Assembly (NCBI GenBank): GCA_006176705.1 | Contig: QRFJ01000055.1 | Location: 1,054,001-1,118,000, forward strand | Direction of reading: 5' to 3' | Length of the DNA stretch: 64,000 nt | From: Cocos nucifera | Taxonomy: Eukaryota; Streptophyta; Magnoliopsida; Arecales; Arecaceae | Shown here: piece after piece, positions 47,581 through 58,343 of the stretch | Numbering within the stretch: the first letter of the stretch is position 1 | Layout: the number at the start of each line of letters is the position of its first letter | Notes under the pieces: model-generated | The model's input: the letters and a program-made list of their open reading frames with translations, nothing else | The model's database searches: none | What the model was told of the DNA's origin: nothing | Position numbers and translations under genes: made by a program

Positions 47581-47703
47581 GATTGAGGGAGAAGATAGAG
47601 ATGAACCTTGAGGAAGAAGATCCATAGGATCAATTGAGCACTCCTTTAAGAATAAGGGTACCTTAAAAATAGAGGATCCTCCTTCTAGCGCTAATCCTAT
47701 TGG

Positions 47704-49170
47704 TGTAGAATCTGATCGACGTCGGATCGAGCTGGAGTTGAGGAAGAAGAGGTCACCACCCGTGACCTATAAAATAAAGTTTCATCTGAAGTCGATTGTG
47801 CTGGCTCCGGTAGGACCCTCCGATGATCAAGTTAGCTCTTCTGGCCAATAGAAATGGAGTGCTCAGAAAAAAATTTAGCAGAGTTTTAAAAAGAAGAAGA
47901 GAGCTTAGAGAAAATGTATCTAGAAGATCTTTTTTATAGATAAAGCCTGGAGTAGACTGATAGTGACAGCCATGGCCATCCGATAGTTGGCCGCTCGGAG
48001 CCGCATGGGATTTATTATGGAGAGGGACACCTCTTGTAGCAGACTGATAGTGATAGTTGTAGCCGTCTGATATTGAGCCACTCGAGGCCACGTAGAGGGG
48101 TGAAGAGTTTTGACGTATGCCAATTTCAGAGGAGTTCAAACTTCTAAAGAAAATACAGCTAGAGAAAATCATTCGAGAGGAATACTACTTAAAATTTGAA
48201 AGTAATCTACTGAAGAAATTCAGATGGAGTTTGATTGATGGAGAAGCCTAGAAGGAGTCCGACTGGTGGAGAAGCTCGATTGATGGAGAAGTCCAGAAGG
48301 AGTCCGACTGATGGAGAAGTTTGATTGAAGGAGAAGTTCGAAAGAAGTTTGGCTCCTAGAGAAATTCGACTGAAGGAGAAGTTCGGTAGGAGTTTGGCTT
48401 CTCAAGAAATTTGACTAAAGAAGAAGTCCGTAAGGAGTTCGGCTCCTGAAGAAATCTGATTGAAGAAGAAATTCGATAGGAGTTTGGCTCCTAGAGAAAT
48501 CCGACTGAAGGAGAAGTCTGAAAGAAGTTTGGCTCTTGGATGAATCTGACTAAATGAGAAGTCTGAAAGGAGTTCAGCACTTGGAGGAATCTAATGGAAG
48601 GAAAAGTTCGAAAGGGGTTCGACTCTAAAAGAATCTGATTGAAGAAGAAGTTTGGAAGGAGTTCGACTGCTGGAGAAATTTGACTGAAGGAGAAGTTCGA
48701 TAGGAGTTCGGCTCCTGAAGGAATCCGACTGAAGAAAAAGTCCATAAGGAGTTTGGCTGCTGGAGAAATTTGACTGAAGGAGAAGTTCGATAGGAGTTTG
48801 GCTACTGAAGGAATTTGACTGAAGGAAAAGTTCGGTAGGAGTTCGGCTCTTGGAGGAATCCAACTGAAGAAAAAGTTCGAAAGAAGTTTGGCTCCTAGAG
48901 GAATCCGTCTGAAGAAAAAGTTCGAAAGAAGTTTGGCTCCTGAAGAAATCCGACTAAAAGAGAAGTTTGAAAGGAGTTCGGCTACTGAAGGAATTTAACT
49001 GAAGGAGAAGTTCGATAGGAGTTCGGTTGCTGAAGGAATCCGATCGAAGGAGAAGTCTGAAAAGAGTTCGGCTACTGGCGGAATTTGATTGAAGCTTTTT
49101 TATGATTACTAGTTATATTAAGCTAAGTATCAGACTGAACTTCGACGGGAGCGGGATTTATCCCCAATAT
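47704..49170 (-). repeat. 5' LTR of Gypsy B, approximate
   Basis: The inner edge is taken at TGTAGAATCTG (47704), because just inside it the minus strand has AGCGCTAGAAGGAGG, the PBS-side motif of this kind of Gypsy element, and then the gag leader. Most of the LTR is the 45-bp minisatellite. The outer edge is not defined by a TSD. Confidence 0.45.
48185..49095. repeat. 45-bp minisatellite, about 20 units
   Basis: Tandem units of about 45 bases with a consensus beginning GGAGTTCGGCTCCTGAAGGA and ending in an AGAAGTTCGATA-like segment. The length is divisible by three, so minus-strand frames stay open and give 15-residue repeats rich in Ser, Gln, Leu and Phe (for example 48863-48591 and 48745-48491). 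I regard these frames as by-products, since the array lies in LTR rather than coding sequence. Confidence 0.8.
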
Positions 49171-51040
49171 TATAATTTTCAGTAATTGAAGATGCTGTTT
49201 AATGTCACAAATTTGGGACATAATATGGTGATGCAATTAAGGAATATTATCCACAATAATATGAAGCCAACAATAATAAAACTGTATGAAAATCTATCAC
49301 AAATAAAACATAAGGCTTCAAAGTCTATCATTCATTAGATGAAGAAAAAAGTGCTGGTACAGAGGTTATAAATCCAAATCTAAATGTTCAAAACCCATAA
49401 CCTCAAATATTCAAAAAATTATCAGCTATAAATCGATAATCAATTAAAAAACTAAAATTTCTATTGCAAAATCTTGAAGCTTGCTAGTACAAACTTCAAG
49501 CTTGGATCATTCCTTATTTCTAGTGTCCCTCTTCATCTGAAGAAAAGGAAAATAAAAGTTACATAGCTCGGTAAATTAATGTTGCTATCTTACTTGACCA
49601 AGCATAAGATTTTGCATCAAGTAGACAAATTTAACCATGTAAATCAATTAAACATATTCAAAGACATGCAAAGCCTAATTAATTCATATTCAATAACTTT
49701 AATAGTAGTAAAATTTTAAGAGCAGGGAAAAGAGATGGTTCGCCGAGTGATGGCATTTGGTGGCTTCAAGTAGGTCTAATCTAGGCACCTCGATCGATGG
49801 ATTACAAACTAGCTAGGGACTAGATCAAGGCTAAGACTGTTTGATAGGATAACCAACGGTGTATTCCAGGGATACTTAACAAGGACCAGGATGGTGGGTT
49901 AGCATGTTGCTTGAGTAATAAGGCATTTAGGACTCCTTTACCAAGGTCAACTTGTCCATCGCAAAAGAGGATTGGGACCCTCTACTAGAGACCATAGACC
50001 TAGAAAGAGAGAAGAAGAGTGAGAAAGAAAAGATAAAAAGAGGAAGAGGGAAAGAGAGGAAATAGAGGAAGAGATCCTTCCTCAAAATAGAAGAAATAGG
50101 GGAATAGGATGGTGACTGGTGGGTAGTGGTGGCCATCAGGCCACAATTTCTTGTGGCGAGTGGGTGGTGGCATGCAATTAGCAAGCAAAGAGAAAAAAAT
50201 AAAATGAATAAAATAAGGGTTCTTGGCTTTGATTGAATTAGGTGCTAGCTTGCTCATAAACGACCATGGTTTCATCATGGAGGTCATGGAGAAATCCAAA
50301 GCTCAGCCAGGGGTTCTTTCATAGGGAGTAGTGGTGATAGTGACTAGAAAAAGAAAAGAAATTATCCAAAAATAGAGATAGAATGAGGGTTTTCTTCATA
50401 GTTATTTTCTGGCAAAATCAAAGCCAATGATGGCGGTTCAAGGCTTAAGGAAGATGGTAAAGGAAAGGAAAAAGAGATTAGGGTTTTATCTTGGCTCCAG
50501 CGAGTGCTGCAATCTTAATTTTTGGCATGATAGTGATCCTAATAGACAGCACTACTCAAAAAGCAAAAGAGAAGAAATGGGTGGCGGTGGCTTACAATCA
50601 TTGGTTGTGCTCAATGGGTGTTGGGAGGCATCTATATGGAGCAGAGGCTAAGATTTCTTAGCCTCTAATGGAGTCCAAGGAGGAGGAGCAGTTTCCTCGT
50701 TCTCCATCCATGTTCAAGTAGGGTTATTCCCTATTTAATTGTAAATAGGCCTTCAAGCCTTACTTTTACTACCAAGCCATACCGAAGCAAGTTGGTTAGG
50801 AGATTGGGTTAGGCCCCTCATGTTGTACCATAATTACTGATCAAGCCATGAAGTTTAGGATTTACTATTGGTAATCTAATCATATAGGTTGGTCATTTTC
50901 TTTTAGTGATCTATTGCTTGGTCATTTCACGTGATATTACATATAAAGTTTCTGTTCCCTTTTGCTCATGTTGACTGATCTATTTTGAATCATGGGTCTA
51001 AAACAACAATTTGATGATTATAAGAATCTTTCCATTATAC
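49171..51040. other. Unassigned 1.9-kb stretch
   Basis: Mixed composition with no domain-bearing frame. The open frames at 49927-50299 (minus) and 50427-50651 (plus) show no family resemblance. Phrases such as the GATGGTTCGCCGAGTGATGG region suggest an old LTR, possibly Gypsy, but no ends, PBS or repeat partner are present in the window. Confidence 0.35.
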
Positions 51041-51042
51041 AG

Positions 51043-51312
51043 ATTCTTTTTTTTTTGGTTAGATCGAAAAGGGAGGTTATAGGACCACCCTGGATTTATT
51101 ATCAAGAGGAATAGATATGTACATAAAAGAAGGTAGTATAGGAGTGTGGTTGGAGAGAAAAAAAGGATGACTGCAAGATGCAAATAAAAAGAGGTGGGGA
51201 GCTGAGAATTCCACAAAGAGTCCAAAGCAACTCACCCAAATAAATCATAGTTCCTTGCTTTCTGAACTATATTATTAGCGGAGATTGATACAAGTGTGTT
51301 TGCTACCCACCA
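51043..51312 (-). pseudogene. LINE 3' end with poly(A) tail (minus strand)
   Basis: The run of ten T at 51047-51056 is the poly(A) tail on the minus strand. It is preceded by a 3' untranslated region with AATAAA-like text, and before that a frame reading toward the tail. The continuation on the other side of Copia 3 (61990-61856, minus) reads VWKEWNKKIFSLEA, the WKERNRRIF-type motif common near the C-terminus of plant LINE RT proteins. No L1 endonuclease or RT palm is seen. Confidence 0.5.
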
Positions 51313-52299
51313 TGTCAACACACGTTCATTCCAACTCACCACTCCATATTTGGCTTGCAATTTATATTTGGTTTCTCTCTTTGTTTAGAACTCTATATTT
51401 AGTTTTTTTGCTTTCTTAACATGTAATTGAGATACTCCTTTTCCATCTGTTGTAATAGCTATAATAGTTGACCTAGGACAACCACAATTGTAATCCATAT
51501 TATTAGGATCGTAGCCCCTAACCATTTTTCTAAAAGACAATTGCCTATTAGGAGGGGTTCATTAGCATTTATCCATCGGCACAAAACCCTATGTCTATAA
51601 CATGCTGCAGGTGGGCTTGAGGGGCTTTGCATCTGAGTTGACCCACATCAAGCCAAATCAACCTCAAGCGGTAGGCTGGGCAGTCAGTCCTAATTTAATC
51701 CATATGCATTAGGAGCGAGTCGACCCTCTAGATTGACTCTCAAGATTGTCCCTACATCATCAGCCATCCCCCGGCTAGCAATCCCTCCCTGGGTTTCACC
51801 GAGTGTGTGCTGGCACATGGCCAACAATCTCCCTCCCAGCGACACCTAAGGAGTCTGTCAAGTTTCAAATCTTCAGTCTCGCTCTGATACCACATGTTAG
51901 GATCTTAGCCCCAAACCACTCTTCTAAAAGATAATTACCTATTAGAAAGAGAGGTTCATTAGCCTTTATCCACTGGTATAGAATCCTGCATCTATAACAT
52001 GCTACGAGTGGGCCTGAAGGGCATCTCACCTAAGTTGACCCGCATCAAACTAGATCAACCTCAAGTAGTAGGTTGGACAATCAGTTCTAATTTAATTCAT
52101 ATGCACTAGGGGCGAGTCGACCCTCCAGGTTGACTCCTGAGATTGTTCCCACATGATCAGCCATCCCCTGACTAGCAACCCCTCCCTAGGTCCCACTGGG
52201 TGTGTGCTAGCACATGGCCAACATATATATTCTCCTATCGGTGGTTAATGAAAGGCAAGGAAGAAGAAATTATCTTCATCACAGAAATTATCTTTATCA
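51313..52299 (+). repeat. 5' LTR of Copia 3, split by a TRIM
   Basis: Begins TGTCAACACACG and ends TTTATCA directly before the PBS at 52300. After removing 51501-52223 and one TSD copy, about 260 bases remain and match 61587-61855, including TGTAATAGCTATAATAG and AGAAGAAATTATCTTCATCA. Confidence 0.82.
51501..52223 (-). mobile_element. TRIM element, 723 bp, inside Copia 3 LTR
   Basis: Two near-identical direct repeats (51501-51826, 326 bp; 51895-52223, 329 bp) start TGTTAGGATC (TA in the left copy) and end GGCCAACA on the plus strand. Only 68 bases separate them. On the minus strand these contain a PBS (TGGTATCAGAGC, 51881-51892) two bases from one LTR and a PPT (GGGAGGGAGAT, 51827-51837) abutting the other. 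TSD is CATAT/TATAT; the sister LTR at about 61775 has the unoccupied TATAT. No coding capacity. This is the definition of a terminal-repeat retrotransposon in miniature. Confidence 0.93.
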
Positions 52300-52312
52300 T
52301 GGTATCAGAGCC
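52300..52312 (+). promoter_or_regulatory. Primer-binding site of Copia 3
   Basis: TGGTATCAGAGCC immediately after the LTR end, of initiator-methionine-tRNA type. Confidence 0.9.
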
Positions 52313-52358
52313 TTGAATCTCCAATGAGCATTCCTTCTTCTTCCTCCTGTGCTCTCTC

Positions 52359-53230
52359 ATGGCCATCGATTCATCCATTTCCACCTCCTCTAGTCTCTCT
52401 TCTCCTCATCCACCAAACACATTGACCCCTCTCTCACTTTCCCATTAGTGTAGCATTGTCTATCCATCAAGTTGAATACATCTAACTTTTTGATCTGGAG
52501 AAAGTAAATAACTCCCTTCTTAAAGGTTAAGGTCTATTTAGGTTCCTTGATGGCTCTTATCTACAATCCATCAATCCTATTGTCGCTATTGCTCAGCAAC
52601 AACAAGATGTCCAACTAATAAGCTTTCTCATTACTTTGTTATCTAAAGACTTGGTTCCTCCTTTTCTTGACAAATAGACTAGCTTTGAGTATTGGAGCAC
52701 TCTTCATGAAGCCTATGGTTCAGCATCTCTTACCCAGCTCATTTTTTTGCACCTAGACTTATAGAATCTTCATCAAAAATTGGATGAGATTGTCATCTTT
52801 TTTCTCTAATATGCAAAAGTTGTGGCTGATCAACTTGTTGTCTTTGATAATGCCCTCAAGCCAATCGAATTTAGTCTTCATGTGCTAGGTTCTCTATGTG
52901 ATGATATGCAAGCATGGTTTATGGCATTCACAATCAAAATACTTTTTCGACATATATTGAACTTCATGGGCTCTTACTTAACCAGAAAGCATGCAGACAT
53001 TTAGAAAATTAACCATTGCTAATGCCACCCTTTCTATTAATCCAATTTCCAATACTGTTCAGCGGTTCTCCCATTCTTCTAGTGAATGCGGCTCCTCTAT
53101 TGGTCGTGGCTTTACTCAAGGTCATGGGGGGCATGGCCAATTTGGTTGAGGTCATGGCATTTTGGTTCTTTTGGTGGTCGTGGTTCTCAATAGTGCTCTT
53201 TTTGCAATCGTAGCAACTACTTTAATGTCA
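52359..53230 (+). pseudogene. Copia 3 gag
   Basis: UBN2-type gag in broken frames: LSTKLNTSNFLIWRK with the following stop, TSFEYWSTLHEAYGSASLTQ, then the open part 52822-53004 (ADQLVVFDNALKPIEFSLHV, LGSLCDDMQAWFMAF). A Gly-rich stretch GRGFTQGHGGHGQFG near 53100 and a degraded zinc knuckle near 53200 follow. Stops replace Trp and Gln codons. The Gly-rich pre-knuckle region is usual for short-LTR Copia lineages such as Ale. Confidence 0.75.
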
Positions 53231-53734
53231 TCTACTTCTATATCGCCCTCAATAGCCTTATCCACACTTCTTCTCTCCACAACCTAATGTCAATGTCTCA
53301 TATTTCTCATATCCAAATCCAAATCCATCTTACCATCATTCTAATCAGCCACTTCTCCCTACCCCTCACCCTTCCACTGCCCTCACCTAGTACCCCGATA
53401 AAGGCATATCTCATCATGTCACTCCTGACATTCATTCTATATCCTCCTATGATGAGTACACTGGTCCTGATTAGGTGCACGCTGGCAATGATAAGGGGTT
53501 ACACAAATCATATATTGGTCATGATTCTTTTTTCTCTCCTAAATCTTCTCTTTCTTTTTAGTTATCTAACACCTTACACGTTCCTCTATTTCCTTTCCTT
53601 CTATTTCCAAAAAATTATTTTTCATGCAATAGTTTGCAAAAGACAACATCTTTTCTGAATTTCATCCATATCATTTTCTTGTGAAGGATTGAACCACCAA
53701 GTCCACAGTGTTATCCGATCCAAGTAAAGGAGGA
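53231..53734 (+). pseudogene. Copia 3 protease
   Basis: The reading YPDKGISHHVTPDIHSM near 53395 corresponds to the Copia protease start, with D-K-G in place of the catalytic D-S-G. It continues through a VHVGNGKGLHISYIGH-like segment to a LHVP segment near 53575 and EFHPYHFLVKD near 53660. It reaches DPSKGG just at the insertion point 53734; the next codons (LYSLYS) are at 58676 on the far side of the solo LTR. Confidence 0.72.
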
Positions 53735-54938
53735 TGTTGCCCAGGTATGGCTATCCAAGAGGGGGGTGAATTGTTATTTAAAATTTTTAAGCTTAAGATG
53801 TGAGTAGATTAAATTAATTAAGTGTCAAATCAAATAAGCTATGTAATGTATAGTGAATGAAGATAATAGAACAATAACACACAATCACAAACATAATAAT
53901 TTTATAGTGGTTCGGTGTCAAACTTAACACCTACGTCCACTCTCCAAGTATATTCCTTGAGAATTCAAGTATAATTCATAACTAGAATTATAGTCTGATT
54001 ATTTTCTAGGATCACAATCAAATCCATTTGATTTTTCCTGACTCATCAATCAAAATCATACAAGATTATTTTTTGGACACACAATCAACCCACTTTGATT
54101 TTTTTTGGATCACCAACCAAAACCTCATAAGTAATTATTTTTCTTCAAGCTAACAATCAATCCTGATTGATTTTGTCCTAGGCTCATCAAACAAATCTTT
54201 ATAATGTCCAACTCTAGGCTTGGACCAATCCAAGTTTCTCATCCCAAAAAGCTTGTAAACAAATAAATCCAAGAATCAATACAAAAGATTAAGTTTAGGA
54301 AAAAAAATCTTTTGAATGGTCGGAAGAAGTCTGAATGATGATAGTTGAATGCTTGACTTCTTCTTAAATACTTGAGTGATGGTGAAGTTCCTTAATTCTT
54401 GACTTGAATACTTCCTCACTTCACTTCACTCTTGCTCTCACTTGTTTGAGAATAATTTGTAGTGAAATGATAAAGGTTAACTTTGAAATTAACTCATTTT
54501 CTTCTCTTTTCAGCTCACTCCTTTGGCTTTCTTCAATGAATACTCAATAAAACTCTCCAAAAGCTTTTCTTTAATGCTCAAAATATTTTTTTTATATATT
54601 TTTAAGATTTTTTGCCATTTTAATTTATTTTAAAGGCCTTCAGAAGTGATCTAGCAGTTAGAAATAAGAAAATAACTATTGAAAAAAAGTTGGAGCAGAA
54701 AAATTATAGTTCTGAAAAAATTAGCCATTATAGTGACTTAGTCGACTAACCTTCTTGACTAAGTCGACTAAGTCTCCTGCATCCTCAACTTCAGCCTTTT
54801 CTGTACTTTCTATCTTTTGCAGTCTTCTGAGATATAATCGACTAACTTCTCAGACTTAGTCGACTAAGTCTCCTGGATCCAAAACTTTCATTTGTCTATG
54901 CTTTCTGCTTTTGCTGTTCTTTAATACATAGTCGATTA

Positions 54939-55879
54939 TGTTAGGATTTGATGCATCAAATTCAACCTACAACAAGAAGAGAATCAATTTTCAGTATAGC
55001 AGTCAGGCCGACTTTGATACACAGTCGAGCCATCTTGGATTGAGATCGAGCCGGCTTAAACCACAGTTGAGCTGGCTCTCTCAAGCAGATGATAGTAGGA
55101 GTCTGGGTGAGACGCAGTCGAGCCAGCTCGATCCTTGTTCAAGCTAGCTCGATGGAGGCAAACAGAACATAATGGGGTTTTTTTTCTATTTGGACTTGGA
55201 TTGTGATTAATTGAAGAGGTCTACGGGAGTTGCACGTGGACCATAGGATCCAGCGATTGTGAAGAATTACGGTCATGATCTGAAAGTTGAAAAATATTTC
55301 AAGACTCTATCAAGGACATGTTCAACTCATATTAAGAGAACGAGTCCTATTAGGACTTCTATAAATTTCTAAAAAGAGGATTCTCATCCTATTTAAAGGA
55401 CTGAGGTGCTGTGGAGTAGAAAAGATGGTAGATGTGGCATGAGAGACATGTAAAGAGGCTTAGATAGCCATCGAGAGGAGCTTGGCAGAGCATCGAGTAC
55501 GCGCAATCTATGAGAGAGAGAAGCAATAGATGCATAGCATCCGACGAGGAGGCTATGAGGGTAGAGCATCTTGTAGCTTCTGTGGGTCTTCTTGGAATTC
55601 TGAGAGAGCTTTTATGAGCATAGCTTCTAGTTGAAAATGATTTATGTATTATGAGTTGAGAGTGGGTGTTTTTCACTTGTACCTATTTTTTTCTTTCATA
55701 ATAAAGCTTTGCATGTTCCATGGAGACGAGCCTTTAGGCTGATCCACGTACTTGATTATTTTTTATTTTATTTTATTTTTCTTTCTATCATAATAATTTG
55801 ATATTAGATCCTTAACAAGTGGTATCAAAGTAGCTGATATCCCAATAGTTTGGTATCAGATCGAGTTGATACTATAATA
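54939..55879 (+). repeat. 5' LTR of Copia 4
   Basis: Begins TGTTAGGATTTG and ends CTATAATA (terminal CA changed to TA), two bases before the PBS. It contains dyads of the form TCGAGC-CA-GCTCGA (55118-55131). Confidence 0.88.
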
Positions 55880-55881
55880 AT

Positions 55882-55894
55882 TGGTATCAGAGCC
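55882..55894 (+). promoter_or_regulatory. Primer-binding site of Copia 4
   Basis: TGGTATCAGAGCC, of initiator-methionine-tRNA type. Confidence 0.9.
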
Positions 55895-55942
55895 AGGTTG
55901 TACCGGAGCGTAGATTATAGCAGTGGATAGAGATTGAAGAAT

Positions 55943-57110
55943 ATGAAGAAGACAAGCACAATCAAGATGGAGATCAATAGGTTCGATGGGAAGGGCAATT
56001 TCTCCTTATGGCAAGCAAGGGTAAAGAATGTCCTCATCCAACATGAGTTAATCGACGCTCTCTTATATGATGAGATGCTAGCTACCATAGAGGTAAAGGA
56101 TTGAAAGTGGATCCAGAGGCAGACGGTGAGCATGATCTACTTGTACTTAATGAATGATGTGGTGATTCATGTACTTAGTGAGACTTTTTTGATGATGTTG
56201 TGGTCGAAGCTCGAGGAGTTGTACATGGCTAAGTCACTCACCAACATGCTATTCTTTTGGAGGAAGTTCTACCAACTATGGATGGACGAAGGCCAGAGCG
56301 TGCGGAAGTATCTATCCAACTTTCAGAAGATCCTCACCGACCTCCTCAGCATTGATAAAAAAGTTGAAAAGAAGACCAGGGCATTGGTCTTGCTAGCATC
56401 GCTCTTTCCTTCGTATGAGTTCTTGAGGACTACTCTTCTAGTAAAAAAGAGCACCATCAAGATGGACGAGATCACTACAGCGATACTTCAGAACGAGATT
56501 CTTAGGAGGAAGAATCCAGCTTTGAGCTCAGATGATGACAGCTTAGCTTTGATAATTTCTGGAGGAGGAGACAGTAAATAGAGCGGTAGAGGATTGCGAG
56601 GAGGATGATCTAGGTCCAAGATGAGGGATCTTAATAAGATCGGATGCTACAGATATGATGAGTTGGGGCATTGAGTCAAGAATTATCCATAACTTAAGGA
56701 TCGAACAAGGGCTATTGTAGCGATGGCCAGTAGCAAGTCAGAGGATGATTTCCTGAAGATATCTAGCTCTTTCCAATAGTGAATTTTAGATTCTGCATGC
56801 ACATATCATCTTTGTTGTAGAAAGAAGCAGTTTGACTCCCTAGAGAGCAGTGATGGCACTGTTTATCTACCGAATGGATCGAGCTGTGCGATTAAAGACA
56901 ACAGAATAGTTAGCTGGAAGACACATGATGGTGCAGTGAGGAGATTGAGAGAGGTCCAATACATATCCAATTTTAGATGAAATCTTATCTCATAGAGCAA
57001 ACTAGATTTAAATGGCTATAGATGGTTAGCTGATGATGGAATCCTAAAGGTCATGCACGACGATAGGATGATATTGAAGGAAAAGAAGACAAGAGGACAT
57101 TAATATCTAG
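55943..57110 (+). pseudogene. Copia 4 gag and protease
   Basis: Start at 55943 (MKKTSTIKMEINRFDGKGNF, then SLWQARVKNVLIQHELIDAL), a TGA at about 56102 for Trp, then an open frame 56126-56581: SETFLMMLWSKLEELYMAKS, KYLSNFQKILTDLLSIDKKV and TLLVKKSTIKMDEITTAIL. This is a UBN2/Retrotran_gag_2 protein. A zinc knuckle is degraded (CYRYDELGH followed by a stop near 56670). The protease core reads ILDSACTYHL near 56795, with S-A replacing the S-G of DSG, and ends with SWKTHDGAVRRLREVQYI. The pre-integrase starts at about 57090 and is cut off. Confidence 0.82.
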
Positions 57111-57408
57111 CAGAAAGCTCAGTACAAGATGGAGCTTCACGTGGAGATGGATAGGGCATGAGATAGGAGACTCGGGAGGATGAGAGGCGACGTCGTAGAG
57201 TGAAATTTCTTTTGCCGTAGGAGAATATTTTGAGCAGGTCCTTAGTCAAAGTGGACATAGCCCATGATAGAGGTGGGATCGAGTGGCCAAGCTTGACTTT
57301 CATGTTTTTCCATCCACGATCAGCAGGCATGCCCCAGGGCATAGGGGTAAGATGGATCACAAGCTCTCAAAGTCAGGTAAAGGCCGAATGTTGAGTCGAG
57401 ATAAAAGT

Positions 57409-58343
57409 TAGTAGGATTTAATGCCATGAATTCGACCCATAGCAAGAAAAGAATTAGTTTTTAGCACAACAGTCGGGTCGGCTTTGATATATAGTCAAGC
57501 TAGCTCAGATTGAGATCAAACTGACTCGAACCACAGTTGAGCTGGCTCTCTCAAGTAGACGATAGCAGGAGTTCGGACGAGACGCAGTCAAGCCAGCTCG
57601 ACCCCTGACCAAGTTGGCTCGATGGAGGTGAACAGAACATGATGAGGTTTTTTCTGTTTGAACTCAGATTATAATTAATCCAAGGAATCTATGGAAGTTA
57701 CGCATGGACCACAGGATCCAGCGGCCATAAAGGATTACGGCCATGATCTGAAGGTTGAAAAATATTTCAAGACTTCATTAAGGATATGTTCGACTCATAT
57801 TAGGAGAACGAGTTCTGTTAGGACTCCTATGAACTGCTGAGAAAAGAATTTTCATCCTATTTAAAGGGCTGAGGTGCTATGGAGCAGAAAATATGGTGCG
57901 TGTGGTGTGAGAGGCACGTAAAGAAGCTTAGGCAGCCATTGAAAGGAGCTTGGTAGAGCATTGAGTACGGTACAATCTGTGAAAGAGAAGCAATAGGTGA
58001 ATAGCATCCGACGAGAAGGCTGTGAGGGCAGAGCATCTTATAGCTTCTGTGGGTCTTCTTGAGATTTTGAGAGAGCTTTTATGAGGATAGCTTCTACCGA
58101 AGAGATTTATATACTATGAGTTGAGAGTGGGTGTTCTCCTCTTGTACCTTTTTTTTTTTCATAGTAAAGCTTTGCATGCCCCATGGAGATGAGCCTTTAG
58201 GCTGATCCTTGTAATTGATTATTTTTTTATTTTATTTCTTCCTTCTTTCTGCCATAATAATTTGGTACTAGATCCTTTACAAGTAGTATCAGAGTAGTTG
58301 ATATTCCAATAGTTTGGTATTAGAGCGAGTTGATACCACAACA
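57409..58343 (+). repeat. 3' LTR of Copia 4
   Basis: Begins TAGTAGGATTTAATG (TG changed to TA) and ends GATACCACAACA before the GATTA TSD. Aligns along its length with 54939-55879. Confidence 0.87.

Larger units (their letters stand above)
46438..49170 (-). mobile_element. Gypsy B, 5' LTR and gag start
   Basis: Minus-strand Gypsy element of the Gypsy A family, diverged (about 70% in gag by eye). Only the 5' LTR, leader and gag N-terminal two thirds remain; the right end of Copia 2 cuts it in gag. The remainder of its pol should lie to the left of Copia 2's 5' end but is absent, because Gypsy A sequence is there instead. The LTR's outer boundary near 49170 is approximate. Confidence 0.65.
54939..58343 (+). 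mobile_element. Copia 4, gag-protease-only element, 3405 bp
   Basis: LTRs at 54939-55879 (941 bp) and 57409-58343 (935 bp), a PBS, and a perfect TSD GATTA at 54934-54938 and 58344-58348. The 1.5-kb internal region encodes only gag, a decayed protease and the very start of the pre-integrase, then the polyprotein-independent 3' part. It cannot reverse transcribe by itself. It is the innermost level of the Copia 3 nest. Confidence 0.92.

Noticed and set aside
48220..48863. Minus-strand repeat proteins of 15-residue periodicity
   Set aside because: They arise from the 45-bp minisatellite within the Gypsy B LTR; frames are open because the unit is a multiple of three, and no gene context exists.
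48185..49095. Possible CRISPR array
   Set aside because: The units are contiguous 45-bp tandem repeats without unique spacers, in a plant genome.
50427..50651. 74-residue plus-strand frame as a small gene
   Set aside because: No motif, no homologous frame elsewhere in the window and ordinary surrounding repeat-like sequence.
51501..52223. Cassandra-type TRIM with 5S rRNA in the LTR
   Set aside because: No 5S internal promoter or 5S-like stretch can be read in the LTR on either strand.
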